From: Paenibacillus sp. SC116
GTDB lineage: Bacteria; Bacillota; Bacilli; Paenibacillales; Paenibacillaceae
DNA: 64,000 nt
Direction of reading: 5' to 3'
Assembly (NCBI RefSeq): GCF_024733555.1
Contig: NZ_JANIOF010000003.1
Coordinates: 376,677-440,676 of the forward strand
The position numbers were made by a program, and so were the translations under genes. Positions 44,480 to 53,800 of the stretch are shown here, piece after piece. The notes beneath the pieces are model-generated. The model made no database searches. It saw only the letters and a list, made by a program, of their open reading frames with translations, and had not been told where the DNA came from. Every line of letters starts with the position of its first letter. Positions within the stretch are counted from its first letter, which is position 1.

Positions 44480-45438
44480 AGTATGTAACGGAAGACGATC
44501 TGCGGCAGATTGGCATTCCATGGGCACCATTAAGTGATGTAATAGCAGAAGTTTCCCTCGCTTATGGCGAGGGGGACTATGCACAGCCTATTAAGCCTTA
44601 CTTGAAATTTGGAAATGAGAGCAATCGAATCATTGCCATGCCTGCGTATATTAGCAGGCCGATTCGTGCAGCAGGGATGAAGTGGATTGCGAGTTATCCC
44701 GAAAATGTGAATAAAGGTCTACCACGAGCAAACAGCGTCACCATTTTAAATGATCCGGATACGGGAATCCCTAACTATATCGTTAATGGCAGCCTGATAA
44801 GTACGATACGGACAACTGCCGTTAGTGCTGCTCTGCTGCGCAAGTTGCTGCAAGAACGTAAAGGGGATGAGCTGCAAGTTGCTGTCATTGGAATGGGACC
44901 AATTGGCCAACATCATGTAAATATGTTAACGAGTTTATTCCATGAACGAATTGCAGAGATACGGGTCTATGATAAACGAGAGATAACTTTCCAACTACCA
45001 GTTGCTAATGATGTGCCTGTAAAAGCCGTTGCTACATGGCAGGAAGCATACCTAGGCGCCGATATCGTATTTACTTGTACAGCTTCCAGTGCTCGATATA
45101 TTAATACTCCATCCAAAGAAGGCAGCATTCTTATGCACGTATCCCTACGCGACTATTTACCAGAAGCTAAGGCAAACAGCGGCATAGTCGTTGTAGATAG
45201 TTGGGATGAAATATGTCGGGCAGACACAGACATAGAACGGAAGCATCTCGACGAAGGATTGCAGGAAGATCACGCGGTTACACTTTCCGATGTGATAGCT
45301 GGTAAGGTAACAATCGATGCAGTATGGAACGAACGAATATGGTTTAATCCGATGGGCTTGGCCGTATTTGATGTAGCAGTAGCTGCTTGGTATACAAGGC
45401 AAGCCGATGAGCTTGGTATAGGTCTTCAATTGGATTGA
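44476..45438 (+). CDS. sbnB: N-(2-amino-2-carboxyethyl)-L-glutamate dehydrogenase SbnB
   Basis: NAD-dependent enzyme of the ornithine cyclodeaminase/mu-crystallin fold, 320 residues, GTG start overlapping the sbnA stop. With SbnA it would release L-2,3-diaminopropionate and 2-oxoglutarate. Markers: PYLKFGNESNRIIAMPAYI, GMKWIASYPENVNKGLPRAN, LISTIRTTAVSA and the nucleotide-binding motif VAVIGMGPIGQHH. Ends the three-gene operon; a terminator lies about 120 nt on. No siderophore synthetase, NRPS or transporter gene follows. Confidence 0.9.
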   Translation: MKYVTEDDLRQIGIPWAPLSDVIAEVSLAYGEGDYAQPIKPYLKFGNESNRIIAMPAYISRPIRAAGMKWIASYPENVNKGLPRANSVTILNDPDTGIPNYIVNGSLISTIRTTAVSAALLRKLLQERKGDELQVAVIGMGPIGQHHVNMLTSLFHERIAEIRVYDKREITFQLPVANDVPVKAVATWQEAYLGADIVFTCTASSARYINTPSKEGSILMHVSLRDYLPEAKANSGIVVVDSWDEICRADTDIERKHLDEGLQEDHAVTLSDVIAGKVTIDAVWNERIWFNPMGLAVFDVAVAAWYTRQADELGIGLQLD

Positions 45439-45557
45439 CGTTAATCATTTAAAAGCCCCTTTTCAGGGTTGTCCTTTATGTACGTACTGCCGCTAACAGT
45501 CATTGTTGGTCGAGCGAGTGGAAGGAGGGTGCCTGAAGGGGGCAATTTAGTTAAGAG

Positions 45558-45587
45558 AGAGGGCTGATGAGGCAGCCCTCTTCTTTT
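45558..45587. terminator. Terminator of the AMP ligase-sbnAB operon
   Basis: AGAGGGCTG (45558-45566) pairs with CAGCCCTCT (45573-45581), followed by a T-rich stretch. It serves the plus-strand operon and perhaps the convergent coat-like gene. Confidence 0.75.
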
Positions 45588-45603
45588 ACATATCTTTGAA
45601 TCG

Positions 45604-45864
45604 TTACGGTATGTCGACTGCAGTAATTTTCTTAATAGAGATATAGTATATTGTTCCGCCTACGAGTAGAAGGACGGTACCATTTTCAATCCCTAGAAAT
45701 CTACCAACACGCTCTACAGAATCAAAGTGTACGCTAATCGTAGTACCAAGAGAGATTCTTCTTAGGATAGCTAACGGACCTTTCAGGCCATCACCCTGAC
45801 CGCCATAACTTCCGTAGTTGCCGCCGTAATTACCGCCATATCCGCAGTTGTTATAATACGACAT
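45604..45864 (-). CDS. Gly/Tyr-rich coat-like small protein
   Basis: Protein of 86 residues, ATG after AAAGGAGGA. The first ~25 residues are Gly/Tyr/Asn repeats (GYGGNYGGNYGSYGG), a composition common in spore coat proteins. The rest (GTTISVHFDSVERVGRFLGIENGTVLLLVGGTIYYISIKKITAV) looks like a small beta-barrel of Sm/SH3 type as in DUF2642-like spore proteins. Neither a signal nor a membrane segment. A spore coat role is inferred from composition only. Confidence 0.65.
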   Translation of the reverse strand: MSYYNNCGYGGNYGGNYGSYGGQGDGLKGPLAILRRISLGTTISVHFDSVERVGRFLGIENGTVLLLVGGTIYYISIKKITAVDIP

Positions 45865-46072
45865 CTTGCTTCCTCCTTTTATTTGAGAAGATACTGTAAT
45901 ATATGAGAGAGTTGCCAGATCGGACTAGATTAATAGAGGAGGAGAAATGCTGATTTTACTATAATGCGAGATTGGCATACGAGCTGTCTTTTCTATTTGC
46001 AAAGAATGCCCCTTCATAAGATAATGAGTGCACATTGTAATTGATTCGTTTAAGAAGGAAAGGTGGGATAGG

Positions 46073-46459
46073 ATGATACTCGGTCTTGGTCATGATATTT
46101 TAGAAATTGATCGTATTGGTCGTTTATTGGATGGAAAGAGCAGAGAACGCTTCTTGCAGCGCATATTGACGCCGCGAGAGCTCACGCTTCTTCAACAATA
46201 TGAGTCGAGGTCCTTGGAATGGGTAGCAGGACGCTTTGCCGCCAAAGAAGCGGTTGTAAAAGCATTTGGCTGCGGAATCGGCCCTATCCTTGGCTTTCAA
46301 GATATTGAGGTCATTCCTGCAGAATCAGGCAAACCTTATGTAGAGCTCAGTCGATCAGGATGGGAGCGATTAGGGCTTGAAGCTGAGCATACGCGCATTC
46401 ATATCAGCATTTCCCATCAGCCGAATATTGCATCAGTCGTGTGTATCGTTGAGCAGTAA
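46073..46459 (+). CDS. acpS: Holo-[acyl-carrier-protein] synthase
   Basis: Transfers 4'-phosphopantetheine from CoA to ACP. 128 residues from ATG 46073 (after AAGGTGGGATAGG). Motifs: GLGHDILEIDRIGRLL with the metal-binding Asp, RFAAKEAVVKAFG (WxxKEA-like), and HISISHQPNIASVVCIVE. Length is normal. It is monocistronic here and closed by a bidirectional terminator; it could in principle serve a carrier used by the nearby AMP ligase, but no such carrier gene is seen. Confidence 0.92.
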   Translation: MILGLGHDILEIDRIGRLLDGKSRERFLQRILTPRELTLLQQYESRSLEWVAGRFAAKEAVVKAFGCGIGPILGFQDIEVIPAESGKPYVELSRSGWERLGLEAEHTRIHISISHQPNIASVVCIVEQ

Positions 46460-46504
46460 CTCAAGGTGGATGTAAGTTAACTTTGTACGGATATGAATAT
46501 AGAA

Positions 46505-46551
46505 AATAACCTCCGTTCTCACTGTTGCAGTAGAGCCGGAGGTTATTGTTG
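46505..46551. terminator. Bidirectional terminator between acpS and lipoprotein gene
   Basis: AATAACCTCCG (46505-46515) and CGGAGGTTATT (46537-46547), perfect 11-bp arms with a 21-nt loop, between convergent genes. Confidence 0.75.
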
Positions 46552-46556
46552 TTATC

Positions 46557-47132
46557 TTATTTTAACTCTTTCAAAGTCACGAGTTGGAACGCGTCTGTAT
46601 AGTCTTTAATTTTAACGAGTTCTTCATCCATACTCTTTTTGGTATGCATGACAGTCATTTGCTTCATTGTGCCTTTTATCGTTTCGAATGTACTATCTTT
46701 CACCACGACATATGCATTCGTGTAGCGTCTGGAATCCCCAATGACAGAGTTTCCTTCATAGCTTAAGTCCAAGCCAGCTATCTGGATATGCTTGTCTTCG
46801 GGTTTAGCGAATAGTAATCCACTTTCATTTCGAATCGTTGGCATTCCTTTTAGAACGCTTAGCTGCGTATCATTTTTAACTTCTTTCCACAGCTCCATCC
46901 GAATAAGTTCACGAGCCGTTGTTTCGGATAGGACAAGCACTTCTTTATCGTTAGTGCCGATTTTTTTGATGTTATATATGTTTTGAAATTTTATATCGTC
47001 TTTATACGTATCTGCTACCTGTTTAAGCTTAGCTTCTTCTCCATATAGAATAAGTCCATTTGCCTGATTTATGCAGCCGGTCAATACAGCCATCATCATA
47101 ACTACGAGCATTGTTATTGCAGCTTTCTTCAT
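46557..47132 (-). CDS. Uncharacterised lipoprotein
   Basis: Lipoprotein of 191 residues from ATG 47132 (GGAGG 9 nt before). Signal MKKAAITMLVVMMMAVLTGC with lipobox VLTGC (Cys20). The mature part is mixed alpha/beta, soluble and not recognised: repeated Lys/Asp-rich stretches, no Cys beyond the lipidated one. Located on the outer face of the membrane. It precedes nothing obvious; the cytochrome gene lies 222 nt upstream on the same strand. Confidence 0.75.
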   Translation of the reverse strand: MKKAAITMLVVMMMAVLTGCINQANGLILYGEEAKLKQVADTYKDDIKFQNIYNIKKIGTNDKEVLVLSETTARELIRMELWKEVKNDTQLSVLKGMPTIRNESGLLFAKPEDKHIQIAGLDLSYEGNSVIGDSRRYTNAYVVVKDSTFETIKGTMKQMTVMHTKKSMDEELVKIKDYTDAFQLVTLKELK

Positions 47133-47354
47133 GTTGTAAATCCTCCGTGATAAGTTATTGATATATTGTCGTTGCATCTGTTGACTACTATACCAAGGGA
47201 GGATCACGGGAACTATCGAATGAGATGACAGGAAGCTTACAGATTTGAAAGAATCACGACATGGATGCTAAAAAGGCCATGTTCATCTCCATAGCAGAAG
47301 ACTACATGACCTTAAGCTTGATATGTAAAAGTGCTTGTGTGTAGGGTTATCGAA

Positions 47355-47765
47355 TTATTTTGCCTGTTCTTTTTTGGTAGCGAGCCAAGATGCCACTTTC
47401 TCAGCATCTTCGTCACTTACACGTGATCCTTGGGCAGGCATTCTGCCTTTTCCTTCTTTAATAACGGTTACGATCTGATCTTTTGATAAGCGGTCGCCAA
47501 CGGTTGTTAGATTCGTTTCAGGTCCCATCTTACCGCTTAAGTCGGCAGCGTGACATGATAAACAAGAATTTTTGTATACTTCTACTGCGTCTGCTGGACC
47601 TTCGAGTTGGGCACTTTGTTGCTGCTGCGAACCACCGCCGCAGGCAGTCAAACTTATTGTGATCAAAAGTAGAAACGAAGACATAAGCCATGTTTTTTTT
47701 CTTGACTGTAATCTCTGGATTGGTTGCTTCAGCTGCGAGGTCTCTTTTTCGTTATGTATCCTCAT
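47355..47765 (-). CDS. Lipid-anchored c-type cytochrome (c551 type)
   Basis: Small electron carrier of 136 residues. A basic N terminus (about 24 residues) is followed by a membrane segment and lipobox SLTAC, then a Gly/Gln linker, one haem site CLSCH (Cys-x2-Cys-His) and the axial Met in GRMPAQ. The fold resembles Bacillus cytochromes c550/c551 (CccA/CccB). It acts on the outer membrane face, handing electrons to an oxidase. The start is uncertain because the ribosome site spacing is long. Confidence 0.85.
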   Translation of the reverse strand: MRIHNEKETSQLKQPIQRLQSRKKTWLMSSFLLLITISLTACGGGSQQQQSAQLEGPADAVEVYKNSCLSCHAADLSGKMGPETNLTTVGDRLSKDQIVTVIKEGKGRMPAQGSRVSDEDAEKVASWLATKKEQAK

Positions 47766-47931
47766 TTTGTTATCTCATCCTCTCTATGTGTGACGATTAC
47801 CATGTATGCTTCATGGAGTTAAGTTGAATAAGTATAGTCGTTCATTGGTTTGTCTTATATTTCCTTATGCTATCAGTATAGTAAGGAGCGATAGAGGTAG
47901 GCAAGCATGTTATCCGATTGTTGGCAGAACG

Positions 47932-47959
47932 TTCACAATACAAGCTGCTGATGTATAAT
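47932..47959 (+). promoter_or_regulatory. Promoter of mutY
   Basis: TTCACA (47932-47937, 5 of 6 consensus), a 16-nt spacer and TATAAT (47954-47959). It lies in the 47766-48061 gap, which shows nothing else clear. Confidence 0.65.
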
Positions 47960-48076
47960 GGACTTTTGGATATTTAGAATAGTAGATGATTAACAGCAAT
48001 AAATAGTTGGTATAGTCATGACTAGAAATAGAAAGTAAAAATAGAGGATTGAGAACTGAGGATGGGGGAGACTTTT

Positions 48077-49180
48077 ATGGAGGAGCAACAACGATATTTT
48101 AGCCGCGAACTGCTTCGTTGGTATTTGGACAACCGTCGGGACTTGCCATGGCGCCGTCAACATAATGCTTACTATACATGGGTGTCGGAAATTATGCTGC
48201 AGCAGACACGAGTCAGCACCGTCATTCCTTATTTCGAAAGATTTATCGCGAAGTTCCCTACACCTACTGCATTGGCTGAAGCTCCGGAAGAAGAGGTGCT
48301 CAAGGCTTGGGAAGGTCTCGGCTATTATTCAAGAGCACGCAACTTGCAGGCTGGAGCACGTGAGGTGAAGGAAAAGTACAGTGGGGTTGTGCCTGATGAC
48401 AAAACGGCTGTTGCTTCCTTAAAGGGCGTAGGTCCATACACGACAGGCGCGATTATGAGTATCGCGTTCAATCGTTCTGAGCCGGCTGTAGATGGTAATG
48501 TCATGCGTGTGTTGTCGCGCTACTTCCGTCTGCATGATGATATTGCTAAACCTGCTACGCGTGTTCATATTGAGCATATCGCGCGTGATCTGATTCCAGA
48601 TGGCCATGCCTCTGACTTCAATCAGGCGATTATGGAATTGGGTGCGCTTGTCTGCACACCGAAGTCGCCAGCTTGCTTGCTATGCCCCGTCATGGAGCAT
48701 TGTGCAGGCCGCTTGGCAGGAGAAGAGACGCTGCTGCCGATTAAGACGAAGGCAAAGCCTCCGAAGCCAGAGCTGCGCTATGCTGCTCTTATTGAAGGTA
48801 CTGGCGTGAACGAAGGCAAGCTGCTTATGCGTCAGCGTCCTGAGAGCGGGTTGCTGGCTCGCATGTGGGAAATGCCTCACATCCTAGTGCCAAAGCAAAT
48901 GAGCGTAGCGGGACTTCCTGACGATGAAGCTCAGGACATGCTGCGCGGCGCATTGCATCAGGAAGGGCTTGCCGTGCTGCCGATCGAGCGCTTTATGGAT
49001 GCTGAGCATACGTTCAGCCATATCCACTGGCAGATGCGGGTATTCCGCTGCAGCATAGCGGAAGATGCAGCAGTGCCAGAAGGTTATGCCTTTATTGGGC
49101 CTGATGATCGGGAGCAATATGCATTCCCGAACTTATTTGTTCGCTTATTGGATGCTTATTTTTCAGAGCGGGAAGCTTAA
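48077..49180 (+). CDS. mutY: A/G-specific adenine glycosylase
   Basis: Removes adenine mispaired with 8-oxoguanine. 367 residues from ATG 48077 (GGGGGAG 6 nt before). The N-terminal HhH-GPD domain has SEIMLQQTRVSTVIPYFERF, the helix-hairpin-helix LKGVGPYTTGAIMSIAF and catalytic Asp in AVDGNVMRV; the FeS loop is CTPKSPACLLCPVMEHC (C-x6-C-x2-C-x5-C). The C-terminal NUDIX-like domain reads 8-oxoG. Monocistronic, with a terminator about 110 nt downstream. Confidence 0.93.
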   Translation: MEEQQRYFSRELLRWYLDNRRDLPWRRQHNAYYTWVSEIMLQQTRVSTVIPYFERFIAKFPTPTALAEAPEEEVLKAWEGLGYYSRARNLQAGAREVKEKYSGVVPDDKTAVASLKGVGPYTTGAIMSIAFNRSEPAVDGNVMRVLSRYFRLHDDIAKPATRVHIEHIARDLIPDGHASDFNQAIMELGALVCTPKSPACLLCPVMEHCAGRLAGEETLLPIKTKAKPPKPELRYAALIEGTGVNEGKLLMRQRPESGLLARMWEMPHILVPKQMSVAGLPDDEAQDMLRGALHQEGLAVLPIERFMDAEHTFSHIHWQMRVFRCSIAEDAAVPEGYAFIGPDDREQYAFPNLFVRLLDAYFSEREA

Positions 49181-49287
49181 TAAATTGTTTTTTCATTTAT
49201 GCAGCGCATGATAAGTATTTCTAACTTGCTATTGTGAAGCTGAGCAGTATAATAGAATTAATTATACAAATCTTGGACGGCAGGCAG

Positions 49288-49327
49288 CCGGACGTTGACC
49301 TTATATAGGTGCGTCCGGTTGTTTTTT
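49288..49327 (+). terminator. Terminator of mutY
   Basis: CCGGACG (49288-49294) pairs with CGTCCGG (49312-49318), followed by TTGTTTTTT. The remaining gap to 49600 shows no other clear element. Confidence 0.75.
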
Positions 49328-49600
49328 GTTCTATAGGACTTAAGTCTTAGAGAGTGTGAGCCGATATAAGAATTAACCGCCTATATTTTTCCTTTTAAAC
49401 TTACTCCAACCAGATCAGTCCTCTAGGTGTTATTCCATATTAATTCTACTTGATGCATGCAAGATTACGTTCTTGATGTGAGTACATTCTTCCAACATCC
49501 GTGTCCCTATACATCTTGCCCGCATTGTACTCCATTTTCATTTTCAAACCTATTAACTAGATTGGGAATCAATCGAACAACTACGAGGAGGATCTATTTA

Positions 49601-50839
49601 ATGAAAAAGAAAGCGTTTGTTGCAATGACGGCATTATCGGTATTTTTGGGTGGCAGTATACCAGTAAGTCTATCATCGGCTGCCTCCGTTTCGACTGTTA
49701 ATGGTACTGTAGCTGCCACATTTAGTGATGTAGCAGGGCATTGGGCGGAAGGAGCAATCTACGAGGCGGTTAAGAGAGGCTATGTAACCGGATATCCTAC
49801 AGGAAAGTTTCTACCCAACGCTAAAGTATCTCGTGCTGAGTTTGTGAAAATGGCGGTATCTGCTTTGAATCTACCGGTTGAATCTACATCGAATGGTTTG
49901 TGGTATGTGAAGTATGTAGATGCTGCTAAGACGTCAGGTATTTTTGTAGAAGGGGATTTCGTAGGTTCGGATTGGAATAAGCCATTGAGCCGTGAAGAAA
50001 TGTCCAAAGTGGCGGTTAGAGCGCTTGAGATGAAAGCTGAAGATAAACAATGGATGTACATGGCCACTAAAAATGGAATGATTTCAGGCACAGCTCCAGG
50101 AGTTCTATCACCAGATGGAAGCACGACGCGCGCTCAAGCAATTTCGGTCATAGAACGGATGTTGTCTGTTAAGAACGGCAAAAAGCTAGCGGTTGATAAA
50201 TATGCGGTTTCAGCAGCGGAATTGTACTGGCATGATACGAACATCATGACGATGCTGCCGAGATACTTCCATGATTCATTCAATGGGAAACCATTTGATA
50301 ATAAAGCAATGGTAAGTCAGTCTCCTGATGGAAAAGCAACATGTAAGGTTACTCAACTTATAGCCATTGATCTTGGTGATCCTAAAGATCCTAACAGAAA
50401 GTTAATCGAAAGTAAGGAATATGCTTGGGTTGGTAACGGGAAATATCACAAATTAAAGGACTCGGACGGATATGCTGTGATGGGTATAAGTGAGACAAAA
50501 ATAACAGGGAAATTAAATGTAGAAAGATTATTTCCATGTCAAATTGCGTTCCAAAATGATGATTGGTATGAGATGCCAGAGAATGTGAAAAATCCAAAAA
50601 AGCCTGATAGAACGTATGGAATAATGCCTTGGAATGCTAAGTATGAGCAGTTTCAATCGTTTGTAAATGTTTCGAAACTATCGAGTGGCACTGTATCATT
50701 CGCAACAGGCACACTTTTTCCCAAAGGAGACTTCGTTTCTGACAAAGCTTTCCGATTTATTTTTGGGGGAATGGGCAATTGGCAGGGCAGTTATATTCCC
50801 ATCTATCATGGGAAACTCAATAAAAACTATCATCAGTAG
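49601..50839 (+). CDS. SLH-domain cell-surface protein
   Basis: Secreted protein of 412 residues from ATG 49601 (GAGGAGGA before it). Signal peptide about 1-30, then three SLH modules: TFSDVAGHWAEGAIYEAVKRGYVTGYPTGKFLPNAKVSRAEFVKM (about 45-92), a second ending KPLSREEMSKVAVRAL, and a third GMISGTAPGVLSPDGSTTRAQAISVIERML (to ~200). SLH trimers bind pyruvylated wall polymers. The C-terminal half (about 205-412) is not recognised; it contains two Cys and many aromatic residues. The downstream 1113-aa gene starts 8 nt after the stop, so the two are probably coupled. Confidence 0.88.
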   Translation: MKKKAFVAMTALSVFLGGSIPVSLSSAASVSTVNGTVAATFSDVAGHWAEGAIYEAVKRGYVTGYPTGKFLPNAKVSRAEFVKMAVSALNLPVESTSNGLWYVKYVDAAKTSGIFVEGDFVGSDWNKPLSREEMSKVAVRALEMKAEDKQWMYMATKNGMISGTAPGVLSPDGSTTRAQAISVIERMLSVKNGKKLAVDKYAVSAAELYWHDTNIMTMLPRYFHDSFNGKPFDNKAMVSQSPDGKATCKVTQLIAIDLGDPKDPNRKLIESKEYAWVGNGKYHKLKDSDGYAVMGISETKITGKLNVERLFPCQIAFQNDDWYEMPENVKNPKKPDRTYGIMPWNAKYEQFQSFVNVSKLSSGTVSFATGTLFPKGDFVSDKAFRFIFGGMGNWQGSYIPIYHGKLNKNYHQ

Positions 50840-50847
50840 GTGATGAA

Positions 50848-53800
50848 ATGGCAAAAAGAATTGTATCAATCGCTATGGTGGTAAGCTTGCTTATCGCCAT
50901 AACGAACATACTTGGAATCAATATGACAGTATCTGCTGCCGTACCAAGTGGTTACGAGTCAATTGGAAATGTAACTTTTTATGGTGGTATCGGTAAAGTT
51001 GATTCCTCGAAAAATCACTATATCCCATTAAGTAAATTACACTACACGACTGTTACTGTTCCGAAGAAAAATAACGTGGCTGCGTCAGCTGTCGCCATTT
51101 ACGATAATCACGGGAAACTTGTTAAGAACTTAACTAAGGTTAATGACACAACTTGGAATCTTGGCGACATTACAGGAAATAAGGTTCAACTTACTGCAAA
51201 AGCTAATGGTCAATATCAAGGATATTTTGCATGGTTCCGATCCCCCTCTGGCGATTACTGGATGTATGACTATAAAAATGAACGATATTTTTTGAAATCA
51301 AACAATGATCCTTTCCCACCTTCTAGAGGCGAATGGACATTTGGTACAGCTGGTAATGGTATACCGACATTTGGTTGGAAATATGGAACTAATACCAGTA
51401 TAGTATGGTCAGAAAGAAGAATCACTGCAGGTTCCAGATTAACCGATAAATTCACTTCTCCTTCATTGCCTGGCATTGAATTTGAGATGAATCAAGTCGC
51501 CAAGGTAATTGTGAACGAGAGCGATTTAGAGTATTGGAAATGCCCGGCAAACTGTATGCAGGAATCGAAAGTACATGGTGTACGAAATGTAGTTGTAAAC
51601 GATTCAGATAAAACGAATGTGGTAATTGATTTTGAGTTTCAAGGAACATTTGATAACTCGCCTCCTGGTGGGGAAGTTATTAGCGATGGCAAGAATGGGC
51701 TAGTTCGTGCATGGTTTAATGGATGGAACGTAACTTTTCACGGTGAAATTTATAAATATCCCGAAATGAAAGTGTATGCTGCATATAGCGAAGTACCTAA
51801 AGGATCAGGGCAGTGTGAGAACAGCATAGGAAGTCCATCGCAAGGAACTTCGATGAATAGAAATGATATGGACCCTAATGCGACGGGAATTATTCGCGCA
51901 GATAGCAGGGATGCTGAGCAATTTGATGTTTCAAAAGGTATCCCGACTTCCGAATCTCTCTTTACCAACGCATTTGCAGATAATTACCTTTTCAAACAAG
52001 ACTGGATTCAAATGAAAGGCAAGGTAACCTACAATTGTAAAGCGGAAGTCAAGTATGTAAGAGAGTGGACAGTGCCAGGACCTCCTATTTGTACAAAAGC
52101 AGGATGTGTTCCAGGACCACCCGTTCATGCGGGGGACTCGCAAAACGTAACATACTCATTTTCTTTTACTCGCGATTATTCATATTGGCAAATTAAAAAT
52201 CTCGAAGTATATAAGATCAATCGTGCTGATATGCTCAATTATGCTCTACCTGGTGGGAGGGTTACCATGATGCCAACAGGCTACACTCCACCTTCGCTAG
52301 ATTCAGAGCATGATTCTTCCGTACATAGTCACGTAAGGCCAGTAGATACACCAGATATAAGCTATTCACCTCCGGTTTTAAAGGGTGGATTAAATAGGCC
52401 GCCTTCTATTCCGGACGATACATCCCGATTGAAAGGTATGGCTGAGTCAGCTACACCTCAGAGCCAAGTGAATAACGATACAGTGATCTTTAATGGAGCT
52501 ACCATCATGGATGGGGCAGAAGCTACTAAGGATGGTCCTACTCCAACAAACATTCCGCAGCCTACAACCATCGGCCGGGATGTGCTCTACAGACCTAACC
52601 ATATAATTAGCAGTCAGCTAATGAACAAGGCAAACACAATTAGCTCAGGGACAATCTATTATGATTTGCTGCCCAACAACGTAAATGGTGGAGCAAATAC
52701 GAATTTCCCAATCAACAGCATCAACCCAGTCACCGTTCATACTCCAACTGTAAACTACTCAAATGCAACGGATGACGCTGCACATAATCAAAAGACTAGG
52801 CCTAACCTCAATAGAAGAGCGTTTATTCTTGATCGACCATTTACAATACATATTCCGACTTCGGGGCAGCACCGCAACATATTAGGCTATGGCAACCGAG
52901 ACTATGCCAAATACATAAAAGAAAAACAAGTTAGATTTGAGTTCGATGTATATAGTGCAGATAAATCCACCTTTTATCCGAAGAACACATGGATTAGCAT
53001 TCCTGTAAGAGATCCAGCAACCACCTTCTATTTGCCGGTGTGGGTAGATGAAGGGGACTATACGATCCATTTCAGGTCCTATGCTGAAAATGCTCCTTCC
53101 GATACGCTTACTCAACAAGACGCCAATTTTGAAGTAAACAACCATATAGCTACAGATACAGTACCTGTAGAAGTCATTGGACGCATGTATGATTTCCGTA
53201 TTACCGATATTGTGGATATGAACTGGGAGCTTGCTTTCCGACCGCAGAAAAAAAGCAAGGAACATACCGGACGTTATTATTGGGTTGGGATGCGTGATAT
53301 CGATGGAAACCCGAGGGGGAACCAATCGCGCTACACGCTACCTATTCGACGAGGAAGCCACCCGAATGATGGCTTCAAAAATGTAGCCGTCAAGCCAGGC
53401 TATCATTTTAAGTTTGATTTAAAGACGAAGGGCAATATGTTCGGCCCGAACGATTCTATTCGCATTACGCCGACGTTCGAATTCGTCAGTCGCGATGGCA
53501 AGCATCGTCAAGATGTTGATTTGTATTACCACGCACCAGACCGGAATTTTGTACGAATTGGCTCATCATTTGATACGATTGAGCGCGAGATTACCTTAAA
53601 TGAAAGGCTTCGCAATCTTCATCCGCTGCAAATCGAGCAGACGGGGCGCACCTATTATCAATTGCATCGTCATCAGCTCTCTCAAAGTGAACAGGTGTTT
53701 ATGCAGCAATGGCTAAGGCAAGTTGATCGTCCGACCAAGACGGGTGGATTCAGTCATATGAAAGTACCAGGCGAGCTTCGCTTATTTCGAGGGCCCACAC

